The notes below the pieces were generated by a model, which ran no database searches, had not been told where the DNA came from, and saw only the letters and a list, made by a program, of their open reading frames with translations. Below, piece by piece: positions 17,696 to 27,078 of a stretch of 64,000 bases of DNA; positions within the stretch are counted from its first letter, which is position 1, and each line of letters opens with the position of its first letter. The position numbers were made by a program, and so were the translations under genes. The DNA is from Leptospira yanagawae serovar Saopaulo str. Sao Paulo = ATCC 700523 (GTDB lineage: Bacteria > Spirochaetota > Leptospiria > Leptospirales > Leptospiraceae): NCBI RefSeq assembly GCF_000332475.2, contig NZ_AOGX02000015.1, positions 248,001-312,000 of the forward strand, given 5' to 3'.

Positions 17696-19741
17696 TTATT
17701 TCAAAAGGTCACCTGGATTTGCATCTCGGTCAGGCACAAACAAAGATAAAGTTTTGTCTTTACCGGAAGCAAGTAACATTGCTTCCGACAATCCAAACTT
17801 CATTTGGCGTGGTTTCAAATTCGCAACTACAACCACTTTTTTACCAACTAGTTCTTCAGCTGTGTAACTTGCTTTGATACCTGCAAATACATTTTTGATT
17901 CCTTTTTCTCCTAAATCTACTTTTACAAACAAAAGTTTGTCGGCTCCATCGACAGGATTTGCTTCTTTGATAAGACCCACTCGAAGTTCCACTTTCGATA
18001 GTTCATCAATTGTGATGTAGCCATCTTCGGAGACAGATGCCGTTTTTGTCTCGTTTGTATTGGACTTAGTTGGTTCCCCTTTTGCTTGATTCGGATTTGA
18101 TTTTTCAAAGGATTCTTTCGTTTCTGCAATCATAAGTGTAATATTTTTTTCCTCAACACGTTTCGATAACATTTGGTAAGGCCCAAGTACCTTGTTTTCA
18201 ATGGTTTCTGTTAAATTCAAAAAACTCAAACCTGGGATCTGAAATAACTCTGTCATCGCCTTTGCAATTTTGGGAGTCACTGGTGCCAGGTAAGTAAAAA
18301 GAATTTTTGCGCAATTGAGAGAAGTGGTGACAACCTCTCTTGCTTTTTCCACATCTGTTTTGATTAAATTCCATGGCGCATAATCATTTACATATTTATT
18401 GACTTTGTCACCGAGTCCTGTAATTTCTCTCATCACTTTTGAATAGTTACGAGATTCATACGCTTCTCGAATTTCGACTTCTTTGTTTAGGAGTTCTGTC
18501 ACTAATGATTTCCCTTCGACAGACAAACTTCCTAGTTTTCGATCCATTTTATCGAGAATGGATGTAGAAACTCGAGATACTAAATTGACCAAGTTCCCAA
18601 TCAAATCAGAATTTACACGAGATACAAAATCTTCAAAGGATATGTCAACGTCTTCCATTCCGGAACCCAATCGACATGCCATATAAAAACGAAAATGTTC
18701 TACATCTAAATATTTAGCAAAAGTGGAAGCATTGATGAATGTTCCACGAGATTTGGACATCTTTTCTCCATTCACAGTTAAAAATCCGTGAACATTCAAT
18801 TGGCTCGGAGCTTTGTAACCAGAACCCATTAACATAGCTGGCCAAAACAAACCATGAAAATACAAAATGTCTTTTCCAATGAAATGGACAATTTCTCCTT
18901 TTCCATCTTTCCAAAACTCATTGAATTTTTTTTCATCTTTTAGAAAATTTAAAGAAGAGGCCATATAACCAATTGGTGCATCAAGCCATACATAAAAATA
19001 TTTGTTTTCTTCTTCTGGGATCGCAAAACCAAAGTAAGGTCCGTCACGGCTGATATCCCATTCTTGTAAACCGGAAGTAAACCATTCTTGTAATTTCTTT
19101 TGGGCACCTTCATTCAATCGGTTCCCTTCTTCCATCCATGTTTTTAGTTGGTTTTGGAAATCTTGGAGTTTAAAAAATAAATGTTTTGATTCTTTGAGAA
19201 CAGGTGTGGTTCCACATATCGAACAATAAGACTCTTTTAAATCTTTTGGCGAATAACTTGTTCCACAGACTTCACATGAATCTCCATACTGATCTTTCGC
19301 TCCACATTTTGGGCAAGTCCCTTTGATAAACCTATCAGGCAAAAACATTTTATCGTGTTCGCAATACGACTGTTCGATGTTCCGAGAAACAATATGCCCA
19401 TTTTTTTTGAGAGTTAAGTAAATCGATTCAGAGAACTTTCGGTTCTCTTCCGAGTTAGTTGTATAATAATTATCATATTCGACACCGAAGGAAGTGAGAT
19501 CTTGGTAATGTTCCTTTTGCACATCCTCAATCATGGACTCTGGAGTTTTGCCCGCTTTTTTGGCTGCAATCATGATAGGTGTTCCGTGTGTATCATCCGC
19601 ACAGAAAAAATAACATTCATTCCCAATCAACTTTTGGAATCGCACCCAAATATCTGTTTGGACAGCTTCTAATATATGACCCAAATGGATGGAGCCGTTC
19701 GCATAAGGCAAAGCACTTGTAACTAAAATGTGTTTCGACAT
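17696..19741 (-). CDS. metG: Methionyl-tRNA synthetase
   Basis: The 681-residue class I synthetase has HIGH-like HLGH at 19-22, KMSKS in GEKMSKSRG, and four Cys pairs (CEHD...CPKC, CEVC, CSIC) of the zinc knuckles. A C-terminal EMAP/Trbp111-type tRNA-binding domain follows a low-complexity Asn/Lys/Thr linker (ESFEKSNPNQAKGEP onward) and ends with LFVPDRDANPGDLLK. It charges tRNA-Met. It heads the operon with the cyclase, hisI and rhodanese. Confidence 0.97.
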   Translation of the reverse strand: MSKHILVTSALPYANGSIHLGHILEAVQTDIWVRFQKLIGNECYFFCADDTHGTPIMIAAKKAGKTPESMIEDVQKEHYQDLTSFGVEYDNYYTTNSEENRKFSESIYLTLKKNGHIVSRNIEQSYCEHDKMFLPDRFIKGTCPKCGAKDQYGDSCEVCGTSYSPKDLKESYCSICGTTPVLKESKHLFFKLQDFQNQLKTWMEEGNRLNEGAQKKLQEWFTSGLQEWDISRDGPYFGFAIPEEENKYFYVWLDAPIGYMASSLNFLKDEKKFNEFWKDGKGEIVHFIGKDILYFHGLFWPAMLMGSGYKAPSQLNVHGFLTVNGEKMSKSRGTFINASTFAKYLDVEHFRFYMACRLGSGMEDVDISFEDFVSRVNSDLIGNLVNLVSRVSTSILDKMDRKLGSLSVEGKSLVTELLNKEVEIREAYESRNYSKVMREITGLGDKVNKYVNDYAPWNLIKTDVEKAREVVTTSLNCAKILFTYLAPVTPKIAKAMTELFQIPGLSFLNLTETIENKVLGPYQMLSKRVEEKNITLMIAETKESFEKSNPNQAKGEPTKSNTNETKTASVSEDGYITIDELSKVELRVGLIKEANPVDGADKLLFVKVDLGEKGIKNVFAGIKASYTAEELVGKKVVVVANLKPRQMKFGLSEAMLLASGKDKTLSLFVPDRDANPGDLLK

Positions 19742-19816
19742 AGATTAGTTCCAGTTTCCTGATGGGATTTTCCAATTCAGCCTATTTTTGAGAAAAATCA
19801 AGAAAAGAGTAAAAAA

Positions 19817-20353
19817 ATGAAGTTGAAGGAAGGATCGTTGCCCATAAACTTCCTGTTTGTTATGGCTAAGAAAATCGTTCAAAATTTGAAACAAGTTAAG
19901 GGAAATAAAAAGAGTCACCCGGAAACCATTCACAAAACCCTCGATATTGAAAGTGACCTCCATATTGAATATGCAAAAGTACTTTTGAGTTTGTGGTCCT
20001 ATGCTTGTAATGCGGATGGCCAATTCAAAAAGAAAGAAGGGGAAATTGTGGGAGAACTTGTGAATGTCCTGTTTGAACCTGATTGTTTACTCAGTGGGTT
20101 CCAAACCCAAAAAAAACAAGTCCTAGACATTCTTTCCAAAACGTTCGATAATCCCTTACCGATGAAAACGATTTCTAAGGTTGTCGCAGATAGTGATGAA
20201 TATGCGTTGAATTTTTTTGAAGATGCGGTTTGTATCGTCGCTTCCGACGGATCTTTAAACCAAGCGGAGATTCAATTTTTAGATGATTTAGCCAAAGAAT
20301 TTAAAATCAGTCCTATGGACAAAGTGCGAGTGGAAAAAAAATACCTTGCGTAA
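19817..20353 (+). CDS. TerB-like helical protein
   Basis: The 178-residue protein is all-helical and recalls the TerB/DjlA family by two repeats of the metal-like pattern: YACNADGQFKKKEGEIVGEL and VASDGSLNQAEIQFLDDLAKEF, each an Asp-x-Asp-Gly-like loop followed by an acidic helix. Start chosen at 19817, after AGAG; an ATG at 19862 is possible. Its stop overlaps by 8 bases the TTG start of the next gene, so the two are coupled. Function unknown. Confidence 0.65.
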   Translation: MKLKEGSLPINFLFVMAKKIVQNLKQVKGNKKSHPETIHKTLDIESDLHIEYAKVLLSLWSYACNADGQFKKKEGEIVGELVNVLFEPDCLLSGFQTQKKQVLDILSKTFDNPLPMKTISKVVADSDEYALNFFEDAVCIVASDGSLNQAEIQFLDDLAKEFKISPMDKVRVEKKYLA

Positions 20354-23060
20354 CATTTTCACTCTTCTTTCCCTACTTGTCTTTTGGATGAACACCCTTG
20401 AGGCAAGGCCTGGGATGGGAAATTCATATCGATCTTCCAGCTCAAGTTCGAGTAGCAGCCGTTCTTCCTACTCAAGTTACAAACCTTCTTCTTCCTCAAG
20501 TTCCTCGTCCTCAAATTCTAAAAATTCCTCTCATTCCTATTCATCTTCCAGTGCTCCGGAACCAACTTCATATTTTGAAACCAAAAACCATTCAATATCC
20601 ATCCATTTCCATGAAGATGGAAGTGCCGTTGTAAAAGAATCATTCCAACTCCAAAAAGACCAATCCAAAATTGGAATTCGGCGGCCGTCCATTCTCATCC
20701 AAAAAGAATCTGAAATTTCTGATTTGGTCGTTTTTCCAGAAACAATTTATTCTTCGCATAACGCAGGTAAATTGACATTATTTTGGTCAAACGAAGGACA
20801 AAATCCAGAAATGGATATAAGTATAAGTTACAGAATCAAGGAAGCCATTGTTCCTCTAGGAAAACGTTCTGTTGTAAATTGGCGTTTGTCCAAAACAAAC
20901 CATACCTCAGAACCCTTCCAATTTGATTTACGTTGGGACCCCAATTCCTTTTCCAAAAATTTACGAATCCAAAAAGAAGTATTCAATTCTTCCCTTTTGG
21001 AGTATGAAAGGATCAACATACCCGTTTCCTTTCAAGATTTTCATTTCCAATACCAAGCCAAAGAAAAAGAAGAATCCACTGATTTAATCGTTATTGATGT
21101 TTCCAATGACTCTAAAAGTGTAAGCTCAGGCAAAAAGAATTCCACTTTTCAATATACCGATTCTGAACCCATTTCAAATTCGCATGACAGTAGTTATACA
21201 TTAGATGAAACAGTGACACTCAAATCGAATGGCTCTCATTTTTATCAGTCCAATGTACAAATTTCAAATAAAAACCCAAACCTTGATGCCTTACAATTCC
21301 AATTGGGACTGAACCGATTTCGTGAATCTGGTGAATCCTCTTGGAACCAATTTTGGACGCCAGCATTTCAAATCACCTATGGTTTTGAAGGACTTACCAC
21401 CTATTTTTGGCATCTGTTTAGTGTTTCCCTTTCTGAAGCAAGTGATGGACCAAACGAGAAAAAAAATTATGGGTTTTCTTTTCATACTTTGGGTGAGGCT
21501 TCCAATCGTTTGGCAAATGGAATTGAACGTTGGATACGTATTACGAAATTAGAGAAACGTGAGAATTTAGAATTGCAGTCATTTTCTTTGCGAGTGTTAT
21601 GCGAAGATACCTGTGACCCAAACCTCACACAATTAGAATTGGTATTAACCGCTTGTGACTATTGTTCTGATCTGATTGACCAATCATCTCTCATCCTCCC
21701 AATCGAACCAAAATGGGAGAGTGATGGATTTACCATCCTTTGGGAAGATCCACTGCCATCCCACTACACCATATCAATTCGGATGAGAGAACAAAACAAA
21801 GAGATCACTTACAATCCATTTTTGATTTATTATGCAGTACTCAATGCATTTCTGTTTTCCCCAGGTTCGGGAAACCATTTGGGACATTTGGTCACCATCG
21901 GGATTTTCACCTGTGTTTCAGGACTCATTGGATTTTTCGGTTTGGATCGTTTTAAAAAAAAGAAAAAGGAAAAACAATCTTACAAGTCGATTATATCTGA
22001 AATTAGGAAATACGATAACAACTTTGATTTCCTTCTCTTCAAAGAAAAAGTAACAGCGATTACAGAAAAAACAGTTTTGGCTTGGGACCATGGGAATATG
22101 GAACCAGTTCGTAATTTTCTATCGGCGGCAGTTTACCAGAGGTTCTCAATCCAACTTCAATTGATGAGATTGGTTGATGGTGAAATCAATCGTATGAAAG
22201 GATTTTCTGTATTATCAGTTCAGATCATCGATTTTATCATCGAATCAGATTACCTTACTTTACACTTAAAACTTAAGTGTAAAACAAAAGACAATACGTT
22301 TCCCAAACAAACTCCAGAATTAGAAATCCAAAAAAGTTTAGATCATACAAAATTTAGTACTTATGAAGAAATCCATTCGTATACAAGAAAATTGAATACC
22401 ATCACCAAACCTAAGATCGATTTAATTCATGATTTATGTCCGAGTTGCGGAGCTACCGCAAAATATTCACATCACACAAATAAATGTGAATATTGCGGAG
22501 GAATTTTTAATTCGGGTGAAGCAGATTGGGTATTAACGGAAATCACACAGACTGTTGAATGGGATTCGGCTAAAAATCCAAAACTCCAATCATTACCAAA
22601 AAACGTCGCAACACAAATATTGGAAGACCGGGCAGCCACTATTTTTTGGAAGTACCTTCATTTCCAATCAATCGAAAATAGCCAAATCCTAAAAAGGGAA
22701 ACAGCAAGTGCAACCGATACTGATTTAGGTGATTCGAGAAAAGAACCAATGCATTCGCCAGTAGTAGGATCTTGCCATCTGGTAAAATACGAAAATGAGA
22801 TTACACCACAAATGACTTGTGAAGTTCGTTGGAGTGTCGCAAGGAAAAAAGGACTTCTACCAGAACATAGGCGTTCCCATATCAGTTTGGTATTACCAAA
22901 AGAAAGGGCAAAAACTCTGGGATTTTCTGAATATTCTTGTGAGAATTGTGGTGCTCCCTTTCCCGAAGTGGGTGCAAGTGAATGTTCGTTTTGCCGTAAA
23001 CCAATTCCGAAAACGGTAAGTGATTGGTTATTCCAATCGATCAAAATGGTTTCCCTCTAA
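20346..23060 (+). CDS. Large serine-rich membrane protein with DUF2207-like, Tim44-like and zinc-ribbon parts
   Basis: The 904-residue protein starts at TTG (20346). Regions in order: signal peptide (1-20), a serine-rich low-complexity stretch (about 26-72), a large extracytoplasmic part recalling DUF2207 (HEDGSAVVKESFQL), one membrane segment (about 505-532) followed by a lysine-rich stop-transfer, then a cytoplasmic Tim44-like region (about 565-650) and two zinc ribbons (CPSCGA...CEYCGG near 697; CENCGA...CSFCRK near 864). The layout suggests a membrane-quality or signalling protein; function unknown. It is coupled to the TerB-like gene. Confidence 0.7.
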   Translation: MRNIFTLLSLLVFWMNTLEARPGMGNSYRSSSSSSSSSRSSYSSYKPSSSSSSSSSNSKNSSHSYSSSSAPEPTSYFETKNHSISIHFHEDGSAVVKESFQLQKDQSKIGIRRPSILIQKESEISDLVVFPETIYSSHNAGKLTLFWSNEGQNPEMDISISYRIKEAIVPLGKRSVVNWRLSKTNHTSEPFQFDLRWDPNSFSKNLRIQKEVFNSSLLEYERINIPVSFQDFHFQYQAKEKEESTDLIVIDVSNDSKSVSSGKKNSTFQYTDSEPISNSHDSSYTLDETVTLKSNGSHFYQSNVQISNKNPNLDALQFQLGLNRFRESGESSWNQFWTPAFQITYGFEGLTTYFWHLFSVSLSEASDGPNEKKNYGFSFHTLGEASNRLANGIERWIRITKLEKRENLELQSFSLRVLCEDTCDPNLTQLELVLTACDYCSDLIDQSSLILPIEPKWESDGFTILWEDPLPSHYTISIRMREQNKEITYNPFLIYYAVLNAFLFSPGSGNHLGHLVTIGIFTCVSGLIGFFGLDRFKKKKKEKQSYKSIISEIRKYDNNFDFLLFKEKVTAITEKTVLAWDHGNMEPVRNFLSAAVYQRFSIQLQLMRLVDGEINRMKGFSVLSVQIIDFIIESDYLTLHLKLKCKTKDNTFPKQTPELEIQKSLDHTKFSTYEEIHSYTRKLNTITKPKIDLIHDLCPSCGATAKYSHHTNKCEYCGGIFNSGEADWVLTEITQTVEWDSAKNPKLQSLPKNVATQILEDRAATIFWKYLHFQSIENSQILKRETASATDTDLGDSRKEPMHSPVVGSCHLVKYENEITPQMTCEVRWSVARKKGLLPEHRRSHISLVLPKERAKTLGFSEYSCENCGAPFPEVGASECSFCRKPIPKTVSDWLFQSIKMVSL

Positions 23061-23065
23061 ACCAT

Positions 23066-23773
23066 TTACCTTGGTTTCGAATAACAAATCCAATGTTGAT
23101 CTGAGATGACTTCTATATTGAGTTTATGACTCATACGAATCTTCGCTATCATCTCTGTAACCTCTTCCAAACGAAAAGCAGCGAGTAAACTATTCAAAAA
23201 ATCATTTTTTAAGATTTCCGATTCTTGTTTCGCATAACGCTCTACAAGTTGGCGGGCTTCTGAAATCGAATTAGGTCGCAATAAATCACATACAAAGATA
23301 AAACTTTCATCACCAACGGATCTTTGGATGGCTGACCAAAACTCATACGGATCGTGTATATGATGCAAAAGTGAATTTGAGAACACCAGTTCAAAACTGG
23401 ATTCGGGAACAAACTCTTGGACAAGTTCGTTTTTAAAAATCATTTTATTGTTTCTTTTTTCAAGATCGAAAGTAGAAAGGCGCTTCTTACAAAAATCTAA
23501 CATTAAATTGGAGCCATCGAGAAACGTGAAATCGGCATTAGGAAATAATTGGAATAACCGAGAAGACATCTCCCCAGGTCCAGATCCTAAGTCTAACACT
23601 GAGTGTGGCGAAAATTTGAGAGGAAACCTATTTTGAAACTGTTGAATGATCATCGAATGTGCGGATTCAAAATCGGCATTCGCGTAAGAAACAACTTGAT
23701 TGGGTTCTTCCATCAACTCCGGTTCGGGGATTCGAGGTTGGTATTGAAGGTGAGTGAGTTCCCAATTTTTCAT
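23066..23773 (-). CDS. Class I SAM-dependent methyltransferase
   Basis: The 235-residue protein has motif I VLDLGSGPGEM (about residue 60), motif II acidic end FTFLDGSN, and motif IV-like FSNSLLHHIHDPYEF, typical of class I methyltransferases acting on small molecules or tRNA. Substrate not recognised. It converges with the membrane protein gene (5 bases apart) and diverges from the lipoprotein gene by 23 bases. Confidence 0.8.
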   Translation of the reverse strand: MKNWELTHLQYQPRIPEPELMEEPNQVVSYANADFESAHSMIIQQFQNRFPLKFSPHSVLDLGSGPGEMSSRLFQLFPNADFTFLDGSNLMLDFCKKRLSTFDLEKRNNKMIFKNELVQEFVPESSFELVFSNSLLHHIHDPYEFWSAIQRSVGDESFIFVCDLLRPNSISEARQLVERYAKQESEILKNDFLNSLLAAFRLEEVTEMIAKIRMSHKLNIEVISDQHWICYSKPR

Positions 23774-23796
23774 TTGGTTATGAGGTTCAGTATTCT

Positions 23797-24270
23797 ATGA
23801 AACAAATCATTTTATCCATTCTTTTCTTGTCCTTTTTGGCAAATTGTATGATCACAGAAGGGATCGGAATTCCTACCTATGGTGCCATCAAAGGTTCAGA
23901 AGCTAAAAAAAGAATCTCTGATGCAATTTTGGAAGCGGAAGCTACGGCATCCGCATTTTGGTTGGCTCAATCAGGTATGAAGGGTGGCCAAGGACCGATT
24001 TCTCCCCTTCTCATCATCAATGGATTTTTAGCAAAAACTCTATTTACGTTCACATCCAAAATCGAAGACGATGAATCGTTTATGGATTCTTCGGTTTTAC
24101 AATGTGAATCAGATATTCGCACAAAGGGTGCTGTTGCTCTAGGCAGTATCTATGACGGCCTAACAACTGTTGGGGGAGTTGCGAGAGATGCCCTTCTTTT
24201 ACCAGAGTTTGCTTCCTGCGATTTAGAAAAAACAGGCAAAATCATCACTCTCGAACCCATTCGTTTTTAA
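23797..24270 (+). CDS. Lipoprotein of unknown function
   Basis: The 157-residue protein begins with a spirochaete-type lipoprotein signal: a hydrophobic stretch ending FLANC, with lipidated Cys17. The mature part is alanine- and glycine-rich, with segments ATASAFWLAQSG and VALGSIYDGLTTVGGVARD and two later Cys. I do not recognise a named family. It is the first of three same-strand genes for exported proteins. Confidence 0.7.
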   Translation: MKQIILSILFLSFLANCMITEGIGIPTYGAIKGSEAKKRISDAILEAEATASAFWLAQSGMKGGQGPISPLLIINGFLAKTLFTFTSKIEDDESFMDSSVLQCESDIRTKGAVALGSIYDGLTTVGGVARDALLLPEFASCDLEKTGKIITLEPIRF

Positions 24271-24281
24271 GGAGATTTTAT

Positions 24282-25532
24282 ATGAAACACAATCGATTAT
24301 CTGTATTTGCCTTCTTTGTCATTGTTTTCTTTTCGGTCCAATGCCAAAAATCTGTAGAAACAAACAAAGAAGCTCGTTCTATTTTATTTGCTGGAATTCT
24401 CGGATCTTGTTATAGTTTGGATTCTTGTTTTGACCAATATGTGAAAACAACAGATGAAGGGGCCAGTTTCCAAGTTTATGATCAAAATGGAACTCGGATT
24501 TATGCAAGGCAGTCTGTCCTTGACTATAACACCTACAAACCCATTGCATCGGGTTCCAAATGGGTGACTGCGATCACAGCCATGCGTGCGATTGATTGTA
24601 ATGCTGGTAGTGCTTCAAATTGTGGTACGGTAACGGCCGGTTCATGTAATAATGGTGCGGTCGGAGGTGCGATCACCCTTTCACGCACCACAGCACAAGT
24701 TTTGGGTTGGACAGGCACTTATGCGAATGTCACCTTACGTCAGTTACTTGCATTTACTTCCGGGCTCAATGCTGGAGGGGGGAATGGTTCAGGTCAAGCA
24801 AGTTGCATTTCAACTTTGCCTCTTGGAGCAACGGACACTCAAAAAAATAATTGTGTGAATGATATTCGTGATCAATCCACAGGTACTCCAGGAGCACTAT
24901 ACCAATACAATTCAAATCATATGGCAGTCGCACAACGAATGTTAGAAGTAGCATGCAATAAGACTTGGGATACATTATTCGCACAACTCATTGTTACACC
25001 TCTTGGTTGGGATGCAAGCCAAGCAGTTTGGCGGGGGAATTTCAGAACTGGTGAAGATACTGATGGTAGTTTATCGGGAGCCTATGGGTTATCCATTTCA
25101 CCGGCGCATTATGCAGGAATGTTAAATGCCCTTCTCACAAATGGTATTGCAAAAGATTCATCTGGTACAAACGTGAACACTTTTTTGACATCCAATTCAG
25201 TAACAGAAATCTTAGCAGACCAATACAACGGGGCAAGGATCGGGTATTCCCAATTTTCGGCTTTTGGATACCGCTGGCAATATGGGTTAGGCAATTGGAG
25301 GTTTTGTACCGTGACTGATGTACCTTCGGAATGTGATAAAGATTTGATTTCTCATAGTATCGGCATCAACGGATTTTTCCCATGGCTTGATAAAAATCGA
25401 AGTTATATGGCGATCCTTGCAGTGAATAATCTAGGAAGAAAAAATGGATTGAACTTGTTACCACCTTCTTCAACCTCATTATTCTTTGCAGAAACAGTAA
25501 GACCGCTGATCCATACGCAAATAGGTAGGTAA
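24282..25532 (+). CDS. Lipoprotein serine hydrolase of the beta-lactamase / class C esterase fold
   Basis: The 416-residue protein has a lipobox ending SVQC (Cys21) and a serine beta-lactamase-like fold. The SxxK motif is S-G-S-K (Ser90, Lys93). The second motif, normally Y-x-N, reads YNS in YQYNSNHM, so the usual Asn is shifted or lost. The third motif resembles HSIG (ISHSIGING). Segments TLRQLLAFTSGL and WDASQAVWRGN fit the family. It is more likely an esterase or D-amino-acid peptidase than a resistance enzyme. An AAGGAG ribosome site precedes the ATG. It sits between a lipoprotein and a START protein. Confidence 0.8.
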   Translation: MKHNRLSVFAFFVIVFFSVQCQKSVETNKEARSILFAGILGSCYSLDSCFDQYVKTTDEGASFQVYDQNGTRIYARQSVLDYNTYKPIASGSKWVTAITAMRAIDCNAGSASNCGTVTAGSCNNGAVGGAITLSRTTAQVLGWTGTYANVTLRQLLAFTSGLNAGGGNGSGQASCISTLPLGATDTQKNNCVNDIRDQSTGTPGALYQYNSNHMAVAQRMLEVACNKTWDTLFAQLIVTPLGWDASQAVWRGNFRTGEDTDGSLSGAYGLSISPAHYAGMLNALLTNGIAKDSSGTNVNTFLTSNSVTEILADQYNGARIGYSQFSAFGYRWQYGLGNWRFCTVTDVPSECDKDLISHSIGINGFFPWLDKNRSYMAILAVNNLGRKNGLNLLPPSSTSLFFAETVRPLIHTQIGR

Positions 25533-25534
25533 CC

Positions 25535-26221
25535 ATGATCAATCAACAGACAATATTAAAATTTCTTTTAGGATGTATCCTAATCACAAACGCATTTCCA
25601 CTTTTTTCAGAGGCTACAGAATGGTCTGAATCAAAACGAAAAAAAGGAATCCAAATTCTCACAAGACCAGTGGCAGGTTCGAATATAGAAGAGTTTTTAG
25701 GAAAAACAGAAGTGGATGCATCCATTTCACAAATCATCGCGTTACTTGTGGACCCACAATCTTGTAAGAATTTATACCACCAATGTAAGGAACTTACGGT
25801 CCTTTCTGGAACCGATAAAAAATCATCAGTTTATTTACGAAATGGTGCGCCTTGGCCAGTAAACGATCGTGATGTGATCATGGATCGAAGTTTTGATCAG
25901 AATGAAAAAACACTTACAACCACTATGAAAATGAAACGGTTGGATTCAAATGCAAAGTCTGCTCCTTCCGGAGTCACACGAATGCCTGCTTTTGAAGGGT
26001 ATTGGAAACTCATCCCACTCGCGAATGGCAAAACAAAAATAGAATACCAGGCTCATTTTGAACCAGGTGGATCCGTTCCACAATCTGTTATCAATATGGT
26101 TCTAACCGACACTCCATACGAAACCTTATTAAACTTAAAATCTCTTGTTGAACAAGGGAAACACAAAGATGCGAAGTATGACTGGATCAAAGAACCAGTG
26201 ACTACGAATTCAGGTAATTAA
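25535..26221 (+). CDS. Exported START-domain lipid-binding protein
   Basis: The 228-residue protein has a signal peptide (LLGCILITNAFPLFSEA) and a START/StAR-type fold: KKGIQILTRPVAGSNIEEFLG, a central VYLRNGAPWPVNDRDVIMDR, and the C-terminal helix VINMVLTDTPYETLLNLK. START domains bind sterols, phospholipids or similar in a hydrophobic tunnel. It begins 2 bases after the stop of the serine hydrolase gene, so it is in the same operon; the hydrolase could release a ligand that this protein carries, but that is inference. Confidence 0.8.
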   Translation: MINQQTILKFLLGCILITNAFPLFSEATEWSESKRKKGIQILTRPVAGSNIEEFLGKTEVDASISQIIALLVDPQSCKNLYHQCKELTVLSGTDKKSSVYLRNGAPWPVNDRDVIMDRSFDQNEKTLTTTMKMKRLDSNAKSAPSGVTRMPAFEGYWKLIPLANGKTKIEYQAHFEPGGSVPQSVINMVLTDTPYETLLNLKSLVEQGKHKDAKYDWIKEPVTTNSGN

Positions 26222-26252
26222 TTTTAAAAATCGTTAAAAGTAAATATCCTAT

Positions 26253-26277
26253 AAATTCAATGGAATCCATTGAATTT
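26253..26277. repeat. Inverted repeat / hairpin after the START-domain gene
   Basis: An 11-bp perfect inverted repeat (AAATTCAATGG with CCATTGAATTT) and a 3-base loop lies 31 bases after the START stop codon. No U-tract follows, so it is a weak terminator candidate at best; it could protect the mRNA 3' end. Confidence 0.5.
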
Positions 26278-26379
26278 GTGGGGTACTACCAAACTAAATA
26301 GATAAACCATTTCCCAATTCCTTATAAAACGTTTGTTTTCAATTGAGAATCTTTTGCCGTTTATTTGAAGCAAGTGGTG

Positions 26380-27009
26380 TTAAAAGGCAGTCCTAAATCC
26401 ATAAGAAACAAAATTAGAACCACAATTGGGATCAGGTGGACAATACAGTCCAAAGATTCCAGATCTATGATGGATTCGTAAAAAGATTTCTGTTTTTCTT
26501 TCGAATGGCAAATAAGAACTCACTTCAACCATCATGTAATTTAAAAGCGCTCGGGATTCAATTGCATCTTTTTGGAGTCCAGTTTCTAAATAATAACCTT
26601 TCGCTTTGTTTTCTAATTTTGGGTTCTCGGATGCCAATGACATCCCTTCCCCAAGAGACAAACTGAATGGTGAATCATAGATACGATTGATTTTTACGAT
26701 ATAAAATGCATTAGCTTCCCAATGTTTCATTTCGCCAAAATGTTTTGTGACATTGGCTTCCCATAAAAAATCAAACCACCGAATGCGATATTCAAGTGGC
26801 CGAGTGACTCCAATCGTTCCAATATAAGATTCTTTATAATCAGTTTTTTGACGAAAGACGATAGGAATTAGATCCGTAGTGGTAAAGATTCCACCATATA
26901 AAACAACACTCCAATTTTCTTTTGGAATTGTGACGGAGCGAAGGCCTTCGGTTGGAGAGAACATAAGGCAAAGGAATGAGATGGAAATGAAAAGAATTTT
27001 AGAATTCAT
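26380..27009 (-). CDS. Exported protein, possible small outer-membrane barrel (PagL-like?)
   Basis: I prefer the start at 27009 (MNSKILFISISFL), which begins a signal peptide; the frame is open to 27057. The mature part alternates polar and hydrophobic residues and ends GFRTAF, with a terminal Phe as in outer-membrane barrels. The segment RIHHRSGIFGLY has a His-x-Ser pair like the catalytic region of PagL lipid A deacylases. The similarity is short and the third catalytic residue is not obvious, so this is a suggestion only. It converges with the START gene. Confidence 0.55.
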   Translation of the reverse strand: MNSKILFISISFLCLMFSPTEGLRSVTIPKENWSVVLYGGIFTTTDLIPIVFRQKTDYKESYIGTIGVTRPLEYRIRWFDFLWEANVTKHFGEMKHWEANAFYIVKINRIYDSPFSLSLGEGMSLASENPKLENKAKGYYLETGLQKDAIESRALLNYMMVEVSSYLPFERKTEIFLRIHHRSGIFGLYCPPDPNCGSNFVSYGFRTAF

Positions 27010-27078
27010 ATGGTATGGATAAAAGGATTTTTTAGACATTGAATTTGATTCGATCATGTTACAAATCCAAAATATAAA

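Noticed and set aside
20430..20560. Repetitive bases that could suggest a microsatellite or CRISPR-like array
   Set aside because: They encode the serine-rich stretch of the large membrane protein and have no spacer-repeat order.
24282..25532. An antibiotic-resistance beta-lactamase
   Set aside because: The fold fits, but the YxN motif is altered and the protein is a long lipoprotein; an esterase or peptidase is more likely.
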